Origin: Lepturacanthus savala | Lineage: Eukaryota; Chordata; Actinopteri; Scombriformes; Trichiuridae | Assembly: GCA_030544235.1 (NCBI GenBank) | Contig: CM060469.1 | Coordinates: forward strand, 20,524,517 to 20,588,516 | Direction of reading: 5' to 3' | Length of the DNA: 64,000 nt | In this document: positions 28,613-39,833 of the stretch, one piece after another | Layout of the letters: every line of letters begins with the position of its first letter | Numbering within the stretch: the first letter of the stretch is position 1 | The notes under the pieces: model-generated | Databases searched by the model: none | The model's input: the letters and a program-made list of their open reading frames with translations, nothing else | Told to the model about the DNA's origin: nothing | Translations under genes and position numbers: made by a program

Positions 28613-31600
28613 ACCTACCACTCTGTCCTTTGAATTTGTTGCTGGCTGATTTTCTGTGTCTCCATCACTTCCTGCACCTTCATCCTCATCGCCGCTATCA
28701 GTCTCATCATCATCATCGTCATCATCATCCTTCTCACTATGAAGATGCAGAGTGAGAGAGATGCTATTGTTACCAATATGACTTCTATAGCTGCACAAGT
28801 ATCTCTGCTGCCATTAGCTGACAATTATTTTCACTGATTTTTCTGATTAATAAATGTTAAAAAATAGTGAAAACATGTTTTTCAATATGCTTGATTTTGT
28901 TGTAACTAACAGTTCAAAACCTTCAGACATTTAAAACAAATAAACAAACAACAAACAGCTAATTTTGAAGACATGAAGAGTTGGAACCAGAAAATGTGAT
29001 TTTTAATTAAAAATGATTATTTTTATTATAAAATTATATATATATATATATATATAAAATAATGATTTTCTTTCAATTAATGATTGCATTAATTAACTGA
29101 ATGCAATTAATCGTTGCAGCTCGAGCTACCAATACCGCTCCTCCTAATAACAGCCATATGTCCCTATTATGACTTTACTCATCGGTAAAAAGAATAGTGT
29201 TAGCCAGCACACCTGTCTATGTACTGAGGAATCTGTGGTGATCTCAGCACATCCAGCTGTGTCTCTGAGCCTCTTGCCCCCGTCAGCTCGTTTGGTTTCT
29301 TCCTCCTCTTCCTGCTGCACTGTGAACAGTTGTTGATCCACTGCACCACGTCGGGTCTCATGGTTTTCCAGAAGTACCTGTGAAGAGATCACAAGCTGGT
29401 TATTATTGAAAAAACTTCAAAATACTGAATAAAAAGTTAGCTTGTTGTGCTAAAGAAAAACAATAGCTGCATGTGAAAGATGATAATGAATAGATTCCAG
29501 AAAACTGAAAATCTAGATTATACAAAGCTATATATGTTTTGTCTTTTCTTTTAACCTTCAACAATAAGAACATGATGGTAAAGAACTGAATTAATAACAC
29601 TGCCAATTTTGCAGATCTAAAATAAAAACTTCAATATTTTTTGTAGATCACATACAGAGTGAAATATCTGAGGCCTTTATTTCTTGTAATTTTGAGGATT
29701 CTGAGATAATAAAAACAAAAACTTTTTATGATATACTACTTATTTGAGCTTTACCTGTAAATTTAACACAACGATATCTTAACTTATTCTCAAATTCTAA
29801 ACCTCAACCTGATAAATTTGTCAATCTTTTATCTTAAAGCAACACAGTAAATGTCCTTTAGGCCTATTTACTGCCAGCGAAGCCTCCCTCTTACCTCTCA
29901 TTGAGCAGCCTGAGACACTTGTTGACGTTGAGATGGTTCAGCTCGTTGTGATAATCCACCAGGGCGGTTTCCACCTGCTGCCTGCTCCTCAGCACCAAAC
30001 GCACCCGATCTCCCCTCACCATGTGGAGCTCGCCATCTGGGAGACCAGAGGACAGGCGGCCATGTTGTTTAATTAACGGGAAGCTGACTCAACTGTTGCC
30101 ATGAGTGGATTTACTTTGTTTCTTTTGGATCATAAGGTTATAAGACACAGTGTACCTCATGTTTGTGTGAACACATACTGTCTGTTCTATAGCTCAGTTA
30201 TTGTTGTTCATCAGTGTGTTCCTGTGACCTCTGATTTAAAGCCTGTGTGCAAACCACATTTCCACATTTCCTCTGGGATAATAATTATGTTTGTGTCACA
30301 TACAGCAAAAAAAACAACTGCAACACTTTTAGCTTCAGTGTAAATATACAGTCTTTACACTAAAGATACTGTCTTTAGTGCTTATTATTTCTGACTTGTT
30401 GGAGAGTAGAGACTTATGACTTATTTGGTTACTTTTTAATTTATTATAATTATTTATTGGTTGTTGTATGTTTTATATGTAAAGTTTGGGGTTTGCTGAG
30501 AGATTACAGTTTATACAAACCTTTGATTGCAAACTTCTTACAGAACCTCCTGAACGTGTTCTTTTCTACATAGGTCAGTCCAGGAGGATATTTGCGTCTG
30601 CTGAGGTAAAGCTCCACTGCATCGTACTTGGCGAAATAGGCCTGATCACATAGGAACAGATGACAAAACTGCTGTCAAACATTACTATTGTGCTTTTATT
30701 AGATGACATTAGCAGGTAAATATATATTTTCATGGAATGTTTTGTGACTTTTTGTACTACAACATATGTAATATTTTCTTAAACTGCTGATATTCACCCC
30801 CCAGAACATACCTCCTCCGCCACAGCAGGCTGGTCTGGACCTTTGGACTGAGTCTGTGGGGGAACACAAAAGTCAAAAGCAGGAATTGTACTCGGAAAAA
30901 CAGTTAGTTTTACTACTGCAAACTTCTACAGATTGTTTGTATATTCACAAAATGGAGGATGAGCTATAGAGCTTAAATCTTACCACAGTGTCGTTGTGGA
31001 CCAGGAGTGATGGCACGGCGTCCGGGTGGATGGTGACCTTCACCCCGCTGCGGTCAAAGCAGTCCTCTGTGAAGTGGATGGAACACACGGACGAGCGGAG
31101 GCGCGGATGCCAGTTGTGACGACCGACAAACTTCAACCACTGAGTGAGCAGAGCCGGGTTGTGAAAAGGAAATCTGAAAGGTAAGGATGGATGGAGGAAG
31201 CATCACAAAGATTAAGTTATATTAAGTAACACAACACAAACACATTTTCATCACTGAGTAAAGTAAAACAATGAGCAAAATGCATGCTTTTGACACTTAC
31301 ATGAACAGGTATAATAACTGCATAATTATATGGGTGTTTTTTATGTGGTCAGATTTTAATTATTTTTGATGGGAGTTGATGTGTGTCATGACAATACAAG
31401 CAACATTATTGCACTATTTTATGCTTTAAAGACAATATGATTTTATGCCACAGAATGGAAATATGTTGACACTTGTAGTAGATAAGTAACAGTAATTAGC
31501 TAAACAGCTAAAGATAACTGTATATGTATGTATGTATGTATGTATATATATATATATATATATCGAAGTATGTAGCTTAAGATTTATGAGAATAAGACAG

Positions 31601-34600
31601 TCAAAGAAGGCACCAACTTCTTTAACAAATTTAACAAGTAAAGCTGCTTTTTTGTTATTTTTTACACAGGAATGGTTGAGTTTCACATTTAACTTTTTTT
31701 TTCTTTGAAATAAAAACGGTTAGGATAAAAACTTTCTTTTACAACCTATAAAGACACTGATATATATCAGTATATATCAGTAATGTATATCAGTCGCTAT
31801 ATATGCAATCACATATTAATCTAATAATGGACAGTTATTATGCATTGTCTACTAATTGGAAGACTCTTATTTTGTAAGACTGGTACTCGTACTCATGGAA
31901 GGTGAGGCCCAGGCCTCTCTCCACCGGTCCGCAGCAGTTGGTGCAGTTGTAGACGCTGCAGCGGAGCCACTTCCTCTTGGTCCTGTTGAGGCAGGTGTGG
32001 CAGCTGGAGATCCAGCGGGCCAGATCCCGGGTCATGCTGCCCCAGTAGAAGTGTTTACCGATCTCCCGCTGACATATTCCCTGGCCGTAGTGACCCTGGT
32101 TGTCATGGAACTGCTGCAGGATCGAGTTTACCTGAGATCAAAAGCCATCAGATGCATCAGACCATAGACCGCTGTGAGATCATAAAAAATACAGACTGCT
32201 GAGTAGCAGGTAACGTGCAGCGCTAAAATATTTGTCAATTTCTTTTTACAACACTATACTTTTCATGGAAGTGTTTACCCAGACGTATTTGTCAGTGTCA
32301 TTCACTATTTGTCTGTTTTTGCAGCATGAAACCAGATTCAGTTTTCATTATTATTTACGGACATGAAAACAACATGAGTTTCAGGTATAAATGCGACAGA
32401 AATATGTTTTAAAAGTCGAAAAAAAAGGCAAAATGAACATTAATGAACATGATGGTTAAACCTTGGATATTAATTTCACTGCTGATTAGGGGTGTGACGA
32501 GACACTCAGCTCACGAGACGAGACACGAGATTGGGTTCACGAGATCGAGACGAGATTTTAAGAAAACTAAATTACAAATTATATGAATGCCTGGACAACG
32601 GACTTTTATTTTGTTGCACATGGATGTTATAACTCTGTAAGCATTAACTTTTAATGAACTTATTCCTTTTAATGAACTTCTTCCTCTAGAAATTGAAACT
32701 AAAATAGAATGTTATAAAAGTTAAAATATATAGAAAAAAAATTATACATTTGTCCTTTTTTCAAGTGCAAACAATATGTGCAAAACAAAAAGTTCTTCTC
32801 TGTCAGCAGCAGTTGTTGATGTGAGTACTGAGCTGTGGTAGTGCTGTAAATGTCTCTGCATTGTGCTCATATCCGCCGCGCTGTACAGCATTGTTTGCAT
32901 ACAGTGTCTGCATATTGTCCGTGTCTTATCAGTCACTCTCTTACCATTTATCATTTCTGCCGGGAACCCAAAATGCTGCCAAACAAACGATTTAAGTGGC
33001 GGGGGCGTCGTCAATAGTAATACCTGTGTTTTCCGTCATTCTGGCTGCTTGCTGGATAAATCTCGCGAGACAGAATTTTAACGCGAAGGGCAATCTCGTC
33101 AAATCACATCTCGCGAGATCTCGTGTGACGAGATTTCGTCACACCCCTACTGCTGATAGATGCTCAAATTCAGCTCAATTCTGCTGCTGTTTTTCAAACC
33201 AGCACTTTAAGGTTTTGTAGCTGCACAATGCTAAAAGAAGTTTTATTTGAACTTTATTAATCATCCAAACCTCCTCTCTGCTGCGCGGGACTCTGAGAGG
33301 AGGAGAAACTCGCGTGTACATCAACACTCCATCTGAAACAGAGGATAAATATATTCAAGTTATTATTAAATACATTTCAACTTCAACAATTCGATTATAT
33401 ATTTTGGTTATATTAAAGATTAAAGGAGGTAAATAAATAGATAGCATCTGTTTTCTCTCACCTATCAGGCCAAAGCGCTTGGTCATTCTTTTCAGAGCAC
33501 CTCTGCTTTTCTTGCTTTGCATTGGTAAGATCCTGTGGCTCAGATATCTGCAAAAACACAATATACAAATATTTTAACAATTGCTCACCTAAATAAAAAA
33601 GATGTAGCACGTAATAAAAATATTTAAATAAGTCAAACCTGGCGATCTGATTGTACACTTCGAAGCTGGGCTCGATGACGGTTTTCCTCCTCTTGTCCTC
33701 CTTCTCTGTCTGGACGATCCTGGAGTCTGGATCAGCGGCTGGGAGGCTGTACTGATGTTCCTGCAGCTCTGCAGGGGTTTCAGCCTGGTCGAAGGCTGGT
33801 TCGGTCGAGTCTGTGTTTTCAGCAGCAGCCGCTGCTGCTGAGGAGAGGAGGTCTTCAAGAGTGTTGGAATGAAGGAATTCCTCATCTGATGGGACCGGTA
33901 CCTGAAAACCAGAGCAAAAAAAAAAAAAAAAAAACACACACACTTTTCTCTCATATTGGCATTTAAAATATAAAAAGAAACAGCACCAATGATTTAGATC
34001 TCAATCATCCTCTAAAACACGTTATTATAGGTGCAAATTTGGAATTAAATTGAAACTGCGGGCAATAACATAAAGCAGGCATCAGCAATTAGGACATTTA
34101 TTAGGACATCAGGTCATTTTATAGGCCCAATATGTTTTTAGTGCTGTTATATTGAATTTTAAGAATGAATAAAATTGATTTAGGAAGCAGGTTTAGAGTT
34201 ATATCTAAGGACAGACTATGTCTTAGTTTTAATTTAACATCAGACAGAGAGGATGTTATGTTGATGCTGATTTGAAAAAAAAAAATATTTACTTGAGACT
34301 AGAAATGTAGTCATCATGGACAGATATGTGGTATAGTTGTATTAAGTTAATTCTAATGCAAACAGAGCATTTTCCACTACAACCATGACATGGCTTGTGA
34401 AGTGTTTACCCAGACGTATATGTCAGTTAACTTTGTCTGCAGCAAGATAAACTGGTTTTGTATCCATCTGCAGCATGAAACCAGATTCAGTTTTCATTAT
34501 CATTGGCTGCATTATACAGATACAGCAGCTGTTCTTTTCCACCCACAGAGAGTTTGCTGTAGTATTAAACCACACCACTGTCTGCAGGCGGACATATAAA

Positions 34601-35903
34601 ACACATCAATGTAAACAGAGCGTGGCGCAGCGACCGTCATTCTGCTCCGTGGATCTTATCACCTCATCCTGTGATGTCACAGGGATGATGGTTGGCACAG
34701 CTTCTGACGTCAGAGTGAGCTGACCCTCGTCCGTCAGCGTGAAGCAGGACGGGTCGAAGTGTCGGGAGCAGAGGCAGGAATTCATACGCAGCGAGCCTTC
34801 GTCTCTCTGAGCCACCGCCAGCCACCGCCGCCGTCGTTGCACCTCCTTTGGAAACCTGCAGGACACAGGGAGACGTTTATCGTTGTGACATCTTTTTGCT
34901 GCTTTTTTATTAGTATGTTACATGAAAATATGTTTTAAATATAATTTCTCCTCATAGCGCCATCTACAGGTCAAAGTGACTTGTGACCGTTTAATCAACC
35001 ATTTGCACCTTATTTGAACTATTTCACTATATTTGCCACACATTAAGATGCTCTATGTTTAAGTGTTGGCTGTATTAGTTGGAACAACATTTAAAGAGAC
35101 TTGAACTGTATGTTCAAGTCGTTCAATGATTGTCAAAAAGCCAGATTTGTTATTTTATTTGTTTAACATATGTTTTTATTTTCCTTTTTGTATTAAAACT
35201 TCTTGAATAAAGAAATATCAGTCACAAAAAGTCAGGCATGCTGCATTTTTATTCTTTAACTTGAAAAAATTGAAAAAAGGGCCTCTATATACTTTTATTC
35301 ATAGATAAATGTTATGATGCACGTCCACATATGAGGAGTTTCCATGATTCTCTGTGCGATGTCTTTTTTTATATATATTTAATGCTATAAAATACTTTCA
35401 TTGTTTTTCATTTGTTATGAATTTCTTCAGTGTATTTTCTGTCATATCTCTGTGACGTACTTTAGTCAACATGTCCTCAAAAAATGGGCTAAAGTATTTG
35501 AAAGAATTATATAACTTATGCTTGAAAACAAAACCCAGTCTGACATTTTAAATCAGAGTCTGACAAATGGCTACTAGATAGAAAATTAAGACCAAACTTG
35601 ACACTTTTTAGTAGTAATAGTAGTAGTACTATGTTTTTACCTAATTTTCTCACCCATGAACCAGCTTTATAATCGTGGTTTCTGACCTGTGGAAGGTGAG
35701 TTCAGGGTAAACGTAGCTGGAGGAGTCGCAGCCGTAGGCCAGGCAGAACTGGACAGGAGGATCCGGGGGCTCCGTGGGGCTTCGGCTCTGACAAACAGTG
35801 CAGGCTTTGATCCAGGTCTTCACGGCCTCGGTCACACCAACCCAGTAATACATCAACTGGACAGAGGAGGAGGAGGAAATGAACGGCAGTTTCAGCTTCA
35901 CAG

Positions 35904-35953
<50 letters not shown>

Positions 35954-37228
35954 GTATGTATCTATTCATTTTCTATTCATCTACCGGTATATGCAAAAAA
36001 AACGTATTCTGTAAGTCACATCATCATCTAAACTCACCATTATCTCCTTTACTGCTCGAACCCGGCCAGCGTGGTTGTTGTTGTCGTGGTAACGGACCAG
36101 GATCTCCCGCACTTCCTCGTTGCTCCTAACGACCCGGAGGAGGCGACCCCGATAGGTTCGCCACAGCCTGCCATCTAGAGGACAGAGGGAGTCACGTCAA
36201 CTGTCCAATTCATACCAATAATAACGTGTTACAAGAAGCATTTTATACAAACCACATCACAACAAACAAATCACAGTGGATGTCGTACTGAATCATTAAA
36301 GCAGCTTCTAAGGTAGAAGAGCATTTACATTTGCTTTTTTTAATTTCAGGATTTAACATTTCACAAAATCATTTTGTCATTTCAGCATCTAATTTCCTGC
36401 TATCGTGTCATTTTAGTTGTTGAGCTGTAATAATGAGTCAAACCAGCAACTTTTTTTTTAGTTTAATAATTGTTTTAGTTACAGTTGTGTATTATAATTA
36501 TTCATACCACTGGTATATTTTGAATTAAAATTACTTGTATTCAACCAGCAATTTTATTTCTTGAGTGGAAATGTCATAGGCGTCTCCCAAAAATAATAGG
36601 ACGCTGTACAAGAGGCATCATTGTGTAAATAAATATTTCTCAGCTTTTATTTAAATTCGAACAAAACCTTTAAGTCAAAATTTGACAGGGATTTAAATAT
36701 TTTCAGGTTTGACTGTATGTTTTAGACATACATGTCCCCAAAAAATTATTTTAGGATTTTCTTTATGATACATGATAGAAGTAAACTTCTGGGTTCTGGA
36801 CTGTTGATCTAATGAAAGAAGACATTTAAAGATGTCTCTTATCTTTGGAAAATTTTAATGGTCATTTTCACTATTTTCTGAAATTTGATATACAGAATAT
36901 CTAATAATACTAAAAATAATAAAATAAGAAATAATTTTGAGATTAATCAAAAATTTAAATTATCAGTCGCAGCCCTAATTACAGAAAATAATGAGCTTAT
37001 TATACTGAGTCCTTGAAATTATTTGTCATTTTCTCTTTAATTTTCCCCCATAATGTGAATTCTAGTTGATCTGTGTATCACCTGCCAGTGGAGCTAAAAA
37101 TTACCTTTATAGATGAAGTTTTTGCTGGCAGCTCTGGTCACTTTCTTTGAGCTCTTTGATGCATCGACAGGAAACGTTCCTGTCCGCACAAAAAGCTCTA
37201 CCTTTTCCAGGAAGTCAAAACAAGGCAT
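24651..37228 (-). CDS. Chimeric protein: three integrase-type H2C2 zinc modules, two THAP fingers and a C-terminal ATD (DTD2) domain
   Basis: Eighteen minus-strand coding exons with GT-AG borders stay in one frame for 1071 aa: 37105-37228, 36038-36174, 35687-35856, 34663-34855, 33639-33901, 33462-33547, 33271-33332, 31893-32131, 30984-31173, 30812-30853, 30521-30641, 29895-30036, 29213-29377, 28619-28736, 26818-27464, 26471-26588, 25701-25770 and 24651-24979. Zinc sites are H71/H76/C106/C109, H354/H359/C389/C392 and H572/H577/C607/C610. THAP fingers (C2CH plus Trp and AVP) are C125/C130/C173/H176 and C403/C408/C455/H458. Residues 645-684 are acidic, 685-899 basic and Q/P-rich. Residues 900-1071 are an ATD fold. 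No integrase catalytic core is visible. Start: ATG directly after an acceptor; the 5' UTR exon is unplaced (a weak donor exists at 38203). Nuclear, DNA-binding activity is inferred from the domains. I know of no described gene with this architecture. Confidence 0.88.
25880..26340. repeat. Second copy of the ACTTAAGTAA-type dispersed element
   Basis: Lies in the intron between exons 16 and 17 of the chimeric gene. It shares motif order with the block in snapc1 intron 1 (about 8330-8820) and ends near 'ctctgtccatcactggg'. Confidence 0.55.
27590..27955 (+). repeat. Copy of the TAATCGATTA-type dispersed repeat
   Basis: It starts with 'gacagcaactaataactgtt' and contains 'tgtttggttcataaaatg', 'agatcatcagtttactatta' and 'gaagttggaagcagagaatt'. 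It ends near 'gatcaaaatagctgcagctt'. This is one of the better preserved copies in the window and lies in an intron of the chimeric gene. Confidence 0.75.
28562..28612. repeat. (GT)n microsatellite next to an exon 14 donor
   Basis: A GT run with one interruption. On the minus strand it is a (CA)n tract that begins about six bases after the donor of exon 14 of the chimeric gene. Confidence 0.9.
29213..30853 (-). other. Module 3 of the chimeric gene: H2C2 zinc module without a THAP finger
   Basis: Exons 10-13 encode the clearest pre-domain (ELYLSRRKYPP, then FRRFCKKFAIK), the phase-1 intron before Asp-Gly (543-544), and an H-x4-H / C-x2-C site (H572, H577, C607, C610) with YFWKTMRPDVVQWINNCSQC. 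A basic patch and a linker follow; no C2CH signature comes after it. Confidence 0.85.
32268..32350 (+). repeat. Intronic segment duplicated at about 34399-34505
   Basis: It shares 'gtgtttacccagacgtat', then 'tgtcagt', and then 'gcagcatgaaaccagattca' and 'gttttcattat' with the other copy, in direct orientation. Both copies are inside introns of the chimeric gene. Confidence 0.7.
32479..33157 (-). mobile_element. Non-autonomous hAT transposon with BED finger relic and 8-bp target duplication
   Basis: The element spans 32487-33149. Its ends are inverted (TAGGGGTGTGACGA at the left, its complement at the right) and it is flanked by a perfect 8-bp direct repeat CTGCTGAT (32479-32486 and 33150-33157), the hallmark target-site duplication of hAT elements. 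On the minus strand at about 32850-33000 a short ORF encodes a BED-type zinc finger (W-x-H-F near the start, C-x2-C, then an H-rich end). No catalytic transposase domain is left in the 663 bp. The subterminal regions are rich in CGAGA/TCTCG motifs. It sits in the intron between exons 7 and 8 of the chimeric gene. Confidence 0.9.
34399..34505 (+). repeat. Second copy of the intronic segment at 32268-32350
   Basis: Same motif order as the copy at 32268, with about 20 extra bases between the two conserved blocks. Confidence 0.7.
34663..37228 (-). other. Module 1 of the chimeric gene: H2C2 zinc module followed by THAP finger
   Basis: Exons 1-4 encode a pre-domain helix region, a phase-1 intron before an Asp-Gly pair (residues 42-43), and an H-x4-H / C-x2-C zinc site with YYWVGVTEAVKTWIKACTVC around the cysteines. 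A THAP finger follows, split by a phase-2 intron inside the TFH-R-FP motif. In GIN1-like and Gypsy integrases the H2C2 unit precedes the DDE core; here the core is missing and the THAP finger takes its place. Confidence 0.85.
35911..35950. repeat. (TA)n microsatellite in an intron of the chimeric gene
   Basis: A TA run of about 40 bp, between exons 2 and 3. Confidence 0.9.
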
Positions 37229-39833
37229 CTGTGAGGAAACGGGTGAAAGACAGAAAGAAGATCACAAGTGAGCAGCTTTAACTAATCTACCAATACACAC
37301 AGGTTATAATCAATCAGCTCAATTAATCAATGAATCATTTACTCTGTGAAATATAAGAAAACACAAAAAAGTCAAATGTGCTGCTTCCAGATTGCTTGTT
37401 TTATTTACAAATGGAGCTGGAATATTTAGGCGATTAAAATAATATTTAACATAACTTGAGATTCTCAATTAATCTTTGAGACATTTTTAAAGCAGAAATA
37501 AACTTTCCTAAATTCCAGCTTCTCCAATCTGATGATTTTCTGCTATTGTTTGTGTTTTGGATTATTGTCCCTCCTGATGTGTGATGGACATTTGTTAACT
37601 ATTTTCTGGAAATCTATAGTTTAATCGAGTAATTGATAAATCTAAAAACTAATCAATGAAACGAAAATGTTCGTTATATTCGATGTATATTATATGAAAC
37701 TACGAAAAGCCACAAAGCTTCAACTCTGATACAGGAAATAGCAGCCAATGTTGCTAGATAAACTACTTTGATAAAAAATGATTAGCAAAATAGGTTTTTG
37801 AAAAAATAACTATGCTTATTTATTGTATAAATAAATCATAATTGTATAAATCAAATAATTATTAAAGGAGTAGTTTTTTTTACAGTCAATCAAATATTCA
37901 CATATTCATATTGGATCTCATTAAAATGCTGTTTAGTCTAAATAAAATATTTCACATCATACATATTTTAATTGACTTTTAATTACATATGACGTCACTA
38001 TTGTAAACCGCTAAAGTTCAATTTAACGTTATTAGAAAATAAGGAAGACGTTAGATTAACCGATAATGAAAAATAATTTCCAGTCCAAATTTATACCATA
38101 TGTCTATAAAAACACACATAATACCAGAAAAAATACAAACCCTGTTCATAATCGTAATTTATTGCGTATTTTTCTAGCTAAAGTTTCTCTAACCGTTTCC
38201 CACCTTAGAACATGTTTCGTCGGGTCAACACAAATCCTCGTTACACCGTCAGCAACTTCCAACAAAAACACAAGTTTCGACGCGTTATTTTTCGACGTAA
38301 ATAGTCTCGTTAATCGTTTATTTTCTTTAACTTCATTAGAAGTTACAGGTTGGGTGCCTAAAGTAGTAGATGTTAGATCAAACTAGAGGCTAAATGTAGA
38401 GTTTGATGGCGTGCACAATTAAGCTATCAGCAGCAACGTTGTATGTTCCGGTAAGTGGATTTTCAAAATAAAGCTTGCACCTTTTTTGTTTTTTTGCTGC
38501 TTGCATTTTAAGACCAAGTAATATTATAATATGCTACAATATAAAACACACAGTAGTGTAAACGTTTGGGCCTTAAAAGTACAGTAAGTCATGAATATTT
38601 TATATCATATTTTGTTTAATTAATTACATATTTACAAAGATCATTAAACATATCATCATTCATATCATTAAAATAATGAAAAAAAAACTTAGGACCAACC
38701 AGCAGCCTCCTTGATTTACTTAATTTGTAATAAATAACAATCTAAGCATCTTATAGTGCCTAAACATTGCACCAGTATATCATTTGAACACACTTTCCCA
38801 TTTATTATAACGCATTTAATTCACTATGTAACGTTTTAAAAATGAAACGAATCTATATTTTCAATTTAATTGACGAATGCATTTCTGGGAGCATTGTCCA
38901 TCATTCCTCTACATCACATAGATTGCTCAGAAGCATTACTAAATGTATTGTATTTGGATTTTGATTTCTATAAATCATTTATTTCTAATGTATTATATAT
39001 GTATTTTATTTGGTGCTTTCATTTTAACGGGACATGTATTAACAGGAAGTGCTATAGCTGCAACTTGCTGCTGCCTTTACCAAAGCGCCGCTTGACGCAG
39101 GTTATAAAAGCTGCTGTAACCCAAGCTAACTGAGACTGATTGCTGTTCACTTCCGGTTGCTAAAACACAGCTGAGTGCCTCCTGGTGGTTTGGAGGACAC
39201 ATTAAATGTCCTGCTCTAGCGTTACTATTTTATGCACGGTCTATTTTAACAAATATATAAAAAAATATATATCAGGAAAACTAGATTAAAGACTGAAACA
39301 ACACAAGTTAAAACACACTGACTGCACATTAGAGCTATGTCAAAACTCCAATCTTGAATCTCAAGATTATATCATATAAATACGCTGTGATATATTTAAA
39401 ACTTAAAAACTTAATACAAAATATAGTAATTAATTACAAATCAAGACCAGTGACTCAGTTGCAAGACTTTAAGGTGGATATATATAGACATTAATAAAGA
39501 TTCTGCACACACATGTTTTCACTTATTCTAATGACATTAGAATAAGACATTACTAATAACATTAAGGATGGCTTTGTTCCATTCAAGCATTCCAGTAATA
39601 ACATTTTATATCATTTTTATTATGATTTATAACTGTGCTTTTTCTAGGGTGACAAATTAGATTAAGTCCTAGGAAAAAAGGCATATGTGTCCTGCTCCAA
39701 ACTAACTGGACAATCAGGGAAATGTCCACAACAGTCTGAAAATTAAGTTTAATCAGACTCAAAAGGAAAACCAACTGTGCATCAAAAGTGTCTTTTAAAT
39801 TGACAAACAAGTTTCCACTGAAAGCCTCTTCCA
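37229..39833. other. Gap between the chimeric gene and dtd2; repeat copy and unplaced 5' UTR
   Basis: Both flanking genes are on the minus strand, so this holds the promoter and 5' UTR of the chimeric gene plus the dtd2 3' UTR. A copy of the TAATCGATTA-type repeat is at about 37290-37660. A possible minus-strand 5' UTR exon would end at the donor AAG|GTGGGA near 38203. A candidate dtd2 polyadenylation signal (minus strand) is at 39616-39621. No further coding exon was recognised. Confidence 0.45.

Larger units (their letters stand above)
30984..33901 (-). other. Module 2 of the chimeric gene: H2C2 zinc module followed by THAP finger
   Basis: Exons 5-9 begin with a low-complexity acidic and alanine-rich linker (residues 209-290). 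They then repeat the module: phase-1 intron before Asp-Gly (325-326), H-x4-H / C-x2-C (H354, H359, C389, C392), and a THAP finger again split by a phase-2 intron inside TFH-E-FP. The alternative donor six bases further into the intron would break the HxFP motif less cleanly, so I preferred the boundary at 31893. Confidence 0.85.

Noticed and set aside
31881..31893. Alternative donor in exon 8 of the chimeric gene, six bases downstream
   Set aside because: It also gives an open frame but inserts two residues into the conserved HxFP motif of the second THAP finger. The chosen donor matches the first THAP finger.
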